Positions 8,225-16,081 of a DNA stretch of 64,000 nucleotides are shown in pieces. The notes under the pieces were generated by a model that saw only the letters and a list, made by a program, of their open reading frames with translations, was not told where the DNA came from and searched no databases. Each line of letters begins with the position of its first letter. Position 1 is the stretch's first letter. The position numbers and the translations under genes are program-made. The stretch is taken from positions 248,001 to 312,000 of the forward strand of contig NZ_FTMA01000003.1 in NCBI RefSeq assembly GCF_900155985.1, given 5' to 3'. Origin of the DNA: Maribacter ulvicola (GTDB taxonomy: Bacteria > Bacteroidota > Bacteroidia > Flavobacteriales > Flavobacteriaceae).

Positions 8225-10153
8225 ATGAAAAACACCGTAAAGGATTCCAAAATGGATATTACCCACAAACCAATTGGTCAGTTCGAAGAAACACGTTTCG
8301 AAAAAATACACAACGTAATTTTCGAAGATTCTAACGAAGCTTCTATTCAAGTTGCTCATGAAATTGCAGCTTTAATAAAAAAGAGACAAGGCCAGAAAAG
8401 AAATTGCGTCTTAGGTTTAGCCACTGGTTCTTCACCTATACGCGTTTATGAAGAATTGGTTCGTATGCATAAAGAAGAAGGGTTAAGCTTTAAAAATGTG
8501 ATCACCTTCAACCTAGATGAATATTTGCCAATGGAACCAAATAACATACAGAGTTATTTCTATTTCATGCATGAGCATTTATTTAATCATGTAGATATTC
8601 CTGAAAAGAATATACATATACCTGATGGTACAGTAAGTAATGAGGAAACTACGGCGTATTGTCTAAGTTACGATCGTAAAATAAAAGAAAATGGCGGCTT
8701 AGATTTTCAACTTTTAGGAATAGGAAGAACAGGGCACATTGGATTCAATGAACCTGGCTCACATTTTAACTCTGGCACTAGAGTAATAACCTTGGACCAT
8801 ATTACTCGCGCAGATGCCGCACCTGCCTTTCTAGGAATAGCCAATGTACCCAGAAAAGCAATTACAATGGGTATTTCCACGGTAAGAAAAGCTAAAAGAA
8901 TTGTTTTACTAGGTTGGGGTGAAAATAAGGCAGGAATTATAAAGAAGACTATTGAAGGAGATATTTCATCTCACGTGCCAGCAACCTACTTACAAGAACA
9001 TGATAACTGTACTTTTGTTCTAGATACCGGTGCCGGTAGTGAATTAACAAAAAACAAAACACCATGGTTGGTTGATTCTTGTGAATGGACAGAAGAATTG
9101 AAGGCAAAGGCTATGGTTTGGCTTTGTGAAACTACAGGAAAAACCATATTAAGCTTAACCGATAAGGATTATAATGATAACGGTATGGCAGATCTTTTAG
9201 CTTTAGCTGACTCCTATGATCTGAATATTGAAATGTTCAATAAATTACAACATACCATTACCGGATGGCCAGGTGGTAAACCAGATGCTGACGATACCCA
9301 CAGACCAGAGCGTGCTACACCTGCTAAAAAACGAGTGATCATTTTTAGTCCACACCCAGATGATGATGTAATTTCTATGGGCGGAACTTTTGATAGATTA
9401 GTAGAACAAGGTCATGAAGTTCACATTGTATACCAAACCTCTGGAAACATCGCAGTTTCAGATACCGATGCCCGTAAATATGCAGAAATCGCCATGCATA
9501 TTAATCCATCTGAGGAAGCAGAAAACATCATAAAATCTATTTCTGAAAAGAATGAAACACGTATAGATTCACTTGACGTAAGAAATTTAAAAGGTAAAAT
9601 AAGAAGAGGAGAGTCTTATGCAGCTACACGTTATATGGGACTGCAAGATGAAAACGTCCACTTTTTAGACTTGCCATTTTACGAAACGGGTAAGATTAAA
9701 AAGAAAAACCTATCTGATGAGGATATTGATATAGTAATAGACATTATCAAAGAAATTAAACCCCATCAAATATATGCCGCTGGTGATTTGGCTGATCCAC
9801 ATGGTACACATAAAGTATGCTTAGATGCCGTTTTTGCTGCATGTGAAAAACTGAAATCTGAAGACTTTATGGAAGATTGCTGGGTTTGGCTATATAGAGG
9901 TGCTTGGCACGAGTGGGATATTAACGAAATTGAAATGGCAGTACCTATGAGTCCGGGACAGGTATTGAAGAAACGTTTTGCAATTTTCTGCCACCAATCT
10001 CAAAAAGATGGCGTCATGTTCCAAGGCGATGACTCTAGGGAATTTTGGATGCGCGCAGAAGAAAGAAACCGAGATACCGCTAATAAATACAAAGCAATGG
10101 GCTTATCTTCATACGCAGCCATGGAAGCCTTTGTAAGACATAAATTCAACTAA
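8225..10153 (+). CDS. nagB: Glucosamine-6-phosphate deaminase fused to a LmbE/PIG-L deacetylase-like domain
   Basis: A two-domain cytoplasmic protein of 642 residues from the chosen ATG; an ATG at 8252, behind a weak AAAGGA, is the alternative. Residues 25-290 are a GlcN-6-phosphate deaminase: GLATGSSPIRVYEEL, FNLDEY with the catalytic Asp at about 98, and GHIGFNEPGS with the catalytic His at about 171. The usual catalytic-relay Asp two residues before that His is Thr here (GRTGH). Residues 365-560 are a LmbE/PIG-L domain with both zinc motifs intact: SPHPDDD at about 375-381 and PHGTH at about 525-529. The deaminase half yields fructose-6-phosphate and ammonia. The second domain is unassigned in function and could deacetylate GlcNAc-6-phosphate. 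Its transcript ends in a strong hairpin. Confidence 0.92.
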   Translation: MKNTVKDSKMDITHKPIGQFEETRFEKIHNVIFEDSNEASIQVAHEIAALIKKRQGQKRNCVLGLATGSSPIRVYEELVRMHKEEGLSFKNVITFNLDEYLPMEPNNIQSYFYFMHEHLFNHVDIPEKNIHIPDGTVSNEETTAYCLSYDRKIKENGGLDFQLLGIGRTGHIGFNEPGSHFNSGTRVITLDHITRADAAPAFLGIANVPRKAITMGISTVRKAKRIVLLGWGENKAGIIKKTIEGDISSHVPATYLQEHDNCTFVLDTGAGSELTKNKTPWLVDSCEWTEELKAKAMVWLCETTGKTILSLTDKDYNDNGMADLLALADSYDLNIEMFNKLQHTITGWPGGKPDADDTHRPERATPAKKRVIIFSPHPDDDVISMGGTFDRLVEQGHEVHIVYQTSGNIAVSDTDARKYAEIAMHINPSEEAENIIKSISEKNETRIDSLDVRNLKGKIRRGESYAATRYMGLQDENVHFLDLPFYETGKIKKKNLSDEDIDIVIDIIKEIKPHQIYAAGDLADPHGTHKVCLDAVFAACEKLKSEDFMEDCWVWLYRGAWHEWDINEIEMAVPMSPGQVLKKRFAIFCHQSQKDGVMFQGDDSREFWMRAEERNRDTANKYKAMGLSSYAAMEAFVRHKFN

Positions 10154-10168
10154 TACCTAAATTGAATT

Positions 10169-10203
10169 AAAAGGCCTATTTTTAGTTTTAAAATGGGCCT
10201 TTT
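10169..10203 (+). terminator. Strong hairpin terminator after nagB, close to the next start codon
   Basis: AAAAGGCCTATTTT (10169-10182) pairs with AAAATGGGCCTTTT (10190-10203), 14 bp with one G-T pair and a 7-nt loop, followed by a T-rich run. It ends 7 nt before the next gene's ATG. Confidence 0.85.
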
Positions 10204-10210
10204 TATTTTT

Positions 10211-11728
10211 ATGAATAAACAACTAGCACTCCTCGTATTACTACTACTTCTTAATTCTTGCGGAATTTTCAAATCCTACGAAAAACATCCAAAGAGAGAA
10301 TTTAGAGGAGTTTGGATTGCTACGGTAGTCAATATAGATTGGCCTAAAAATGGTAATGATACAGCAGAGAAACAAAAAGCCGACTACCTTAAAATTTTAG
10401 ATTTTTACGAGAAAGAAAACTACAATGCCGTTATCGTTCAGGTTCGCGCAGCAGGCGATGCTTTTTATGAGTCTGACTATGCGCCTTATTCCAGGTTTCT
10501 AACAGGTGAAGAAGGTACAGCCCCAAAATGGAATACAAATGTTCTTGAGTGGATGATCAACGAAGCTCATATAAGAGGCATGGAATTTCATGCATGGTTA
10601 AATCCGTACAGAGCTACTTTTGATGAGAATTTTGAGGTTCTCGCTGAAACACATGATTACTGTACACATCCAGAATGGGTAGTACATTATGGCAAAAAGA
10701 ACTACTACAACCCGGGATTACCAGAAGTTCGCAACCACTTTTCTAACATTATTGCAGAGCTGGTTTCTAACTATGATATAGATGCCATACATTTTGACGA
10801 TTATTTTTATCCCTACAAAATTACCGGCGAAGTTTTTAATGATTCACTAGCATTTGAAACCTATGCTCAAAAAGACCAATCTATTGATGATTGGCGCCGT
10901 AGTAATATTGATTCGTTGGTAAAGCAATCTCACGAAACTATCAAATCAATTAAACCATGGGTACAGTTTGGTATTAGTCCGTTCGGAGTTTGGAAAAATA
11001 ATAGTACCGACCCTAAAGGTTCAGATACCAAAGCAGGACAAACCACTTATGAAGATCTATATGCAGACCCATTGCTTTGGATGAAAAAAGGTTGGATTGA
11101 TTATTTAGCCCCACAAGTTTATTGGAGCATGGAACTACCGGTAGCATCACACAGAAAAATTGTAGATTGGTGGTCAAAGAACAATTATAATACCAACCTT
11201 TATGTAGGTAACGGACCATATAAGATCAGAAACAACAGCGATAAAGCATGGGATGATATTAAAGAAATACCCAAACAGTTAAAACTAGCCCGTAAAACCT
11301 CTCAAATACAGGGAAACATTATGTTCAGCGCCAAGTCTCTAATGAATAATAATGATGATGTTGTTGATTATATTCACAAGAAATATTACCAGAAACCAGC
11401 ATTGAGTCCTGTTTCTTGGCTATCAAATAATCATACTTCAAGAACCCCTAAATTACTATCAACCTACAAAACAGAATCAGAGCTTGTTCTTAAATTCAAC
11501 GATTTAAAAGAGCTAAGGTTTGCCCTATTCTATGCTTCCGGTATACGCGTAAAAAAATCTTATGATATTAGGAAATTACAAGCCAAAACTTATGTAGACC
11601 ATACCACTAAAACGGTACGTATTCCTCTAAACCAATTGAGAAAAAAATATAATGCCATTAGTTTTATAGACGTCTACGGTAAAGAAACTACGCCAATAAT
11701 TTTTAATCTAAAACAAGTGAATAAATAA
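10211..11728 (+). CDS. GHL10-family (DigH/YngK-like) glycoside hydrolase lipoprotein
   Basis: A lipoprotein of 505 residues: MNKQLALLVLLLLLNSC puts the lipobox Cys at 17. The ATG at 10193 is rejected because it lies inside the terminator arm and would precede the signal peptide. The GHL10 (PF02638, formerly DUF187) catalytic domain starts at REFRGVWIATVVNIDWP and includes QVRAAGDAFYESDYAPYS, FHAWLNPYRA, DAIHFDDYFYPY and GISPFGVWKN. A further C-terminal beta-type region follows residue 400. E. coli DigH, of this family, cleaves peptide-stripped peptidoglycan strands. Its place ahead of ampG, nagZ and anmK suggests it makes muropeptides or trims glycans outside the cytoplasm. Confidence 0.85.
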   Translation: MNKQLALLVLLLLLNSCGIFKSYEKHPKREFRGVWIATVVNIDWPKNGNDTAEKQKADYLKILDFYEKENYNAVIVQVRAAGDAFYESDYAPYSRFLTGEEGTAPKWNTNVLEWMINEAHIRGMEFHAWLNPYRATFDENFEVLAETHDYCTHPEWVVHYGKKNYYNPGLPEVRNHFSNIIAELVSNYDIDAIHFDDYFYPYKITGEVFNDSLAFETYAQKDQSIDDWRRSNIDSLVKQSHETIKSIKPWVQFGISPFGVWKNNSTDPKGSDTKAGQTTYEDLYADPLLWMKKGWIDYLAPQVYWSMELPVASHRKIVDWWSKNNYNTNLYVGNGPYKIRNNSDKAWDDIKEIPKQLKLARKTSQIQGNIMFSAKSLMNNNDDVVDYIHKKYYQKPALSPVSWLSNNHTSRTPKLLSTYKTESELVLKFNDLKELRFALFYASGIRVKKSYDIRKLQAKTYVDHTTKTVRIPLNQLRKKYNAISFIDVYGKETTPIIFNLKQVNK

Positions 11729-11729
11729 T

Positions 11730-13004
11730 ATGGTACAAAAAGACAAAGGAGCTTGGGCATGGGTACCCGTGTTGTATTTCACACAAGGTTTACCCTACGT
11801 ATTGGTAGTTACGGTTTCTGTAATCATGTACAAGCAATTAGGGGTCAGCAATGAAGATATTGGTCTATACACTAGTCTCTTATATCTGCCCTGGGTTTTA
11901 AAACCATTATGGAGTCCCTTCGTAGATTTAAAAAGTACCAAACGTAACTGGTTTTTAAGCATGCAGCTTTTAATTGCCGTTGCCTTATTAGGCGTTGGAC
12001 TTACCCTACCAACCAACATGTTCTTCATTTCCTCCTTAGCCTGTTTTTGGATGGCAGCTTTTGCCTCGGCCACTAACGATATAGCTTCAGATGGGTATTA
12101 TATGTTAGGGTTGACAGAAAAAAAACAATCCTTTTTCGTAGGAATGCGAAGTACCTTTTACCGACTTGCAATGGTAACAGGTGAAGGATTAATAGTTGTT
12201 CTAGCAGGGTTCTTAGAAAACAAATATGGCGACAATACCAAAGCATGGAGCGTTACCATGTCTGCAGCCGCTTTTTTAATGCTGATTATGACCGTTACCA
12301 ACTTTTTCGTAACTCCAAAATATGAAGCCGAAAACACAGAAGACAAAGAAAAACCTGCGGGATTCTTAGAAGTGTTTTCTTCATTCTTTAAAAAACCGGG
12401 TATTGGCATTGCCCTAGCATTTATACTCACCTACCGCTTAGGGGAATCTCAATTGGTAAAAATGGCTTCTCCGTTTTTATTGGACACTCCTGATAAGGGC
12501 GGATTAGGCTACTCCACAGAACAACTAGGAACCATTTTCGGCACTGTAGGAGTTATTTTTCTTTCTGTAGGCGGAATATTGGGAGGAATTTTAATTTCTA
12601 GGGATGGATTAAAAAAATGGATGCTGCCAATGGTGCTCTCCCTAAACCTACCCAACATTTTATATGCTGTATTGGCAATAACGAACACCACGAACATATA
12701 TGCAGTTACCGCCACCGTAATCTTTGAAAAATTTGGATACGGATTCGGTTTTGCAGCCTTTTTAATGTACCTCATATACATTGCCGACGGAAAATCTAAA
12801 ACATCACATTACGCAATTGCCACAGGATTTATGGCATTAGGAATGATGCTACCAGGTATGGTAAGTGGCTATATGCAACAATGGCTAGGCTATGATGGCT
12901 TTTTTGTTTGGGTAGTAATCGCTGCCCTGCCAGCACTATTATTATTAAAATTCATTTCTTACCCCGTAGATTTCGGTAAAAAAACAACAGCTCCCAATGA
13001 ATAA
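11730..13004 (+). CDS. ampG: AmpG-like muropeptide MFS permease
   Basis: A 424-residue polytopic MFS protein of the AmpG/SLC33 type, which imports GlcNAc-anhydroMurNAc (peptides) across the inner membrane. AmpG-like features are the N-terminal FTQGLPYVLVV, SLLYLPWVLKPLWSPFVD after the first helices, and ATNDIASDGYYM in the fourth segment. About 12 membrane segments are visible. Its ATG is 1 nt after the preceding stop, and its 3' end overlaps nagZ by 8 nt, so it is translationally coupled on both sides. The gene neighbourhood supports muropeptide import strongly. Confidence 0.9.
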   Translation: MVQKDKGAWAWVPVLYFTQGLPYVLVVTVSVIMYKQLGVSNEDIGLYTSLLYLPWVLKPLWSPFVDLKSTKRNWFLSMQLLIAVALLGVGLTLPTNMFFISSLACFWMAAFASATNDIASDGYYMLGLTEKKQSFFVGMRSTFYRLAMVTGEGLIVVLAGFLENKYGDNTKAWSVTMSAAAFLMLIMTVTNFFVTPKYEAENTEDKEKPAGFLEVFSSFFKKPGIGIALAFILTYRLGESQLVKMASPFLLDTPDKGGLGYSTEQLGTIFGTVGVIFLSVGGILGGILISRDGLKKWMLPMVLSLNLPNILYAVLAITNTTNIYAVTATVIFEKFGYGFGFAAFLMYLIYIADGKSKTSHYAIATGFMALGMMLPGMVSGYMQQWLGYDGFFVWVVIAALPALLLLKFISYPVDFGKKTTAPNE

Positions 13005-14553
13005 AATAATACCTACAAAAGAAGCATTAGAAAAGCTTTCCTTAACCGAGAAAGTTGGACAATTATTTATGCCCGCAGCGTTTATAAATGATACCGAAGA
13101 AGAAATTCAGCAATTAGAAAAACTGATTTCCGAACACCACGTAGGCGGACTCTGCTTTTTTCATTCCAGAGCAAGTGCTGCTACCAATTTTGAAGGCAAA
13201 AAGAAAATAGTTGTTAATGAGAGTAGTTTTGGCACTTTAAAAAATCTCATCAGCAGATATCAAAAAGCAGCAACCTATCCCCTAATAATTTCTATTGATG
13301 CAGAATGGGGATTAGCTATGCGGATTGAAAACACACCACAATACCCCTATGCAATTACCTTAGGCGCAAATACAGAAAATAAAGATTTAACATTTGAAGT
13401 TGGCAAACAGATTGCAAAAGATTGTAAAGCAGCCGGTGTACATTGGAATCTTTCTCCTGTAGTAGATGTAAACGTTAATCCTAACAACCCGGTGATAGGC
13501 TATCGTTCTTTTGGTGATGACAAGCATAATGTAGTTGCCATGGCAACTGCTTTTGTAAAAGGTACACAAAGTGAAAATGTACTAACGAGCCTAAAACATT
13601 TTCCGGGTCACGGAGATACGGCAACAGATTCGCACTTAGGTTTGCCGGTCATTGATAAATCTAAAAAAGAGCTTCTCGAAAATGAATTATTCCCTTTTCA
13701 AAAATTAATTGACCAAGGTGTAGATTCTGTAATGGTGGGGCATTTATCCGTACCATCATTAACCACAGACCCAAACCTGCCATCAAGCATAAACAAAGAT
13801 ATAATTACCGGAGTGTTACGAAATGAAATGGGCTTTGATGGCGTTGTAATTTCAGATGCTTTAAATATGCACGCCGTATCTAAAAACTACCCTATTAAAG
13901 GAGAGCTTGAATGGCTTGCATTTAATGCTGGTAATGATGTATTATGTTTTGCTGAACATATTGAAGAAGGTATTCAATTTATTTTAAAAAATGCATCAGA
14001 AGCACAAATTGAAAAAAGCATTGAACGTATCTGGAAGTTAAAGGAAAAGGCAATTATTGATAAAGTTTCACTAACAGAATTAACCGATCCAAGTCCTTTA
14101 AACAGAAAAATAGCCGAACAATCACTCACCTTATACCATGGTTCAGATGCTGAAATTGTAAAATTTAAAGAAACAGATTTCTGCACATTGACTATCAAAA
14201 GATTTGGAACAGACCAAACGGAAAAAGATATTTTAGATAACATCGTAGAGATGGAAAAAGAAGTTAAAAACGAAACTGAGATTCTTTTGCTTTTAACGCC
14301 ACCACAAATAAAACCAACAAATAAATTTGGATTCTATGATGAGGAAATTAAATTCATAAATGAGCTGATTGCAACTAAAAATGTGGTGCTATATCACTTT
14401 GGAAACCCGTATGCATTGAAGTTTTTCAGTACTGAAAACACAACCGCAACGGTAATTGCCTATCAGGATTTTAAAGCGTTTCAAGATGTGGCAACAGAAC
14501 ATTATTTAGGCAACCTAGAAGCAAAAGGAAAATTGCCGGTATCACTGAACTAA
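12997..14553 (+). CDS. nagZ: Beta-N-acetylhexosaminidase NagZ-like (GH3)
   Basis: A GH3 enzyme of 518 residues with no signal peptide, so cytoplasmic, releasing GlcNAc from GlcNAc-anhydroMurNAc imported by AmpG. The NagZ signature KHFPGHGDTATDSH lies at residues 200-213 and carries the Asp/His dyad special to NagZ enzymes. The nucleophile is the Asp of VISDALNM at about 287. At 518 residues it exceeds the roughly 340 of proteobacterial NagZ: an extra C-terminal domain of about 170 residues follows the barrel, as in some two-domain Gram-positive and Bacteroidota versions. It overlaps ampG by 8 nt and is followed by anmK after 25 nt. Confidence 0.93.
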   Translation: MNKIIPTKEALEKLSLTEKVGQLFMPAAFINDTEEEIQQLEKLISEHHVGGLCFFHSRASAATNFEGKKKIVVNESSFGTLKNLISRYQKAATYPLIISIDAEWGLAMRIENTPQYPYAITLGANTENKDLTFEVGKQIAKDCKAAGVHWNLSPVVDVNVNPNNPVIGYRSFGDDKHNVVAMATAFVKGTQSENVLTSLKHFPGHGDTATDSHLGLPVIDKSKKELLENELFPFQKLIDQGVDSVMVGHLSVPSLTTDPNLPSSINKDIITGVLRNEMGFDGVVISDALNMHAVSKNYPIKGELEWLAFNAGNDVLCFAEHIEEGIQFILKNASEAQIEKSIERIWKLKEKAIIDKVSLTELTDPSPLNRKIAEQSLTLYHGSDAEIVKFKETDFCTLTIKRFGTDQTEKDILDNIVEMEKEVKNETEILLLLTPPQIKPTNKFGFYDEEIKFINELIATKNVVLYHFGNPYALKFFSTENTTATVIAYQDFKAFQDVATEHYLGNLEAKGKLPVSLN

Positions 14554-14578
14554 TTCACTGTATTCAAAAAACACTCAA

Positions 14579-15655
14579 ATGAAAATATATAAAATTATCG
14601 GTCTTATGTCGGGCACATCATTAGATGGCCTTGATTTAGCTTATTGCCACATTTGGGAGAAAAATGGGGGGTGGCTGTTTGACATTAAAGAAACTAAAAG
14701 TGTTAAGTATGCATCTGAAATGCTGAATACTCTAAAAAATACTATCAGTTTATCCCCAGAAAAACTTATTGAGTTACATAATACTTATGGTACGTGGCTT
14801 GGTGAACAAACTGCTGTATTTATTAACGAACATACATTAGAAGTAGATTATATAGCCAGTCACGGGCACACCACACATCACCGCCCAGAAATGGGACTTA
14901 CTTTTCAAGTGGGGTCTGGGCAACATATAGCAAATGCAACCGGTATTAAAGTCATTGCAGACTTTAGAACAAATGACTTGGCACTTGGCGGACAAGGCGC
15001 CCCACTAGTACCTATAGGTGACAGATTGTTTTTTAGTGAATATGACTTTTGCTTGAATTTAGGCGGCATCAGCAATATCTCCTTTGAGGTTAAGAACAAA
15101 CGGATAGCCTATGACATTGGTTTAGCAAATATGATTTTAAACTATATCACCAGAAAGGTAGATTTAGAATATGATGAAGATGGCAAATTTGCACGTGCCG
15201 GGAGTATTAACACAGCAATGTTTAACCAATTAAACAATCTTGAATATTATACATTACCACATCCAAAATCCGTTGGTTATGAGTGGTTTTTGGCAAAAGT
15301 AGTCCCTATTATTGAAGATACAGATGATAGCATTGAAAATCTATTGCATACCAGTGTTCATCATATTTGTGAAAAAATTACTCAGCAGATTCAGTTGAAT
15401 TTCATAAATAAAAATCAGCAATTATTAATTACGGGTGGTGGTGCATTAAACTCTTTCTTAATAGAAACTTTAGAACAAAAACTGGGTTCTACAACCAAAG
15501 TTGTTGTACCCGCAAAAATAATTATCGAATTTAAAGAAGCTTTAATATTTGCATTAATGGGCGTACTAAGAGTTAAACAATTAACAAATGTACTTTCATC
15601 TGTTACCGGTGCAAAAAAAGACTCCACTAGCGGAGTATTGTTCATACCCAATTAA
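14579..15655 (+). CDS. anmK: Anhydro-N-acetylmuramic acid kinase AnmK
   Basis: A cytoplasmic kinase of 358 residues that opens the 1,6-anhydro ring of anhydroMurNAc and phosphorylates it to MurNAc-6-phosphate, the MurQ substrate. Motifs: IIGLMSGTSLDGLDLA at the N-terminus (phosphate loop), ASHGHTTHHRPE, FRTNDLALGGQGAPLVPIGD, CLNLGGISNIS and LLITGGGALNSFL. Length matches the family. It is last in the run that follows the GHL10 gene. No clear U-tract hairpin follows it; instead two overlapping inverted repeats lie before the acetate operon. Confidence 0.97.
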   Translation: MKIYKIIGLMSGTSLDGLDLAYCHIWEKNGGWLFDIKETKSVKYASEMLNTLKNTISLSPEKLIELHNTYGTWLGEQTAVFINEHTLEVDYIASHGHTTHHRPEMGLTFQVGSGQHIANATGIKVIADFRTNDLALGGQGAPLVPIGDRLFFSEYDFCLNLGGISNISFEVKNKRIAYDIGLANMILNYITRKVDLEYDEDGKFARAGSINTAMFNQLNNLEYYTLPHPKSVGYEWFLAKVVPIIEDTDDSIENLLHTSVHHICEKITQQIQLNFINKNQQLLITGGGALNSFLIETLEQKLGSTTKVVVPAKIIIEFKEALIFALMGVLRVKQLTNVLSSVTGAKKDSTSGVLFIPN

Positions 15656-15673
15656 ACTTTTTTACCTAATTTA

Positions 15674-15710
15674 CTCGATAATCGAGATTTAAGAAGCGGA
15701 GATAAATCTC
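15674..15710. repeat. Two overlapping inverted repeats between anmK and the acetate operon
   Basis: CTCGAT-A-ATCGAG (15674-15686) is a perfect palindrome. GAGATTTA (15684-15691) pairs perfectly with TAAATCTC (15703-15710). The two share the bases GAG at 15684-15686, so only one can form at a time in RNA. As DNA the first looks like an operator. Confidence 0.5.
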
Positions 15711-15787
15711 TGCAGCACACTAATTTTTATTTGTAGTTTCCTTAAACCAACTTTTAGGAGATAGACTAAGATAAAACCGAAATAGAC

Positions 15788-16048
15788 ATGTCAAAAAAAC
15801 AAAAAAAAGCATCGGCTTACTGGAAAGAGAATGTACGGTATTTATTCATTCTATTATTGATATGGTTTGCGGTTTCATTTGGTGCGGGTGTTTTGTTCAA
15901 AGAATCATTAGATGCTATTAAAATCGGTGGTTTCAAGCTAGGTTTTTGGTTTGCCCAACAAGGATCTATATATGTATTCGTTATTTTAATTTTTGTGTAC
16001 GTAAGACTTATGAACAAGTTGGATAAAAAATACGGATACGACGAATAA
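15788..16048 (+). CDS. DUF4212 small subunit of a Na+/solute symporter
   Basis: A small inner-membrane protein of 86 residues with two hydrophobic segments (YLFILLLIWFAVSFGAGVLF and IYVFVILIFVYVRLM) and charged ends. It has the DUF4212 pattern of a conserved YWKENxRY start, a GFxLGFWFAQQGS turn and an LDKKYG tail. These proteins are encoded directly before VC_2705-type sodium:solute symporters and are thought to be an accessory subunit. The symporter follows 33 nt downstream here. Confidence 0.9.
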   Translation: MSKKQKKASAYWKENVRYLFILLLIWFAVSFGAGVLFKESLDAIKIGGFKLGFWFAQQGSIYVFVILIFVYVRLMNKLDKKYGYDE

Positions 16049-16081
16049 CACCACAACCATCAACCACCAAAAAACCACAAT

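Noticed and set aside
10193-10210. Upstream ATG for the GHL10 gene
   Set aside because: It is inside the 3' arm of the nagB terminator and would put extra residues before the lipoprotein signal.
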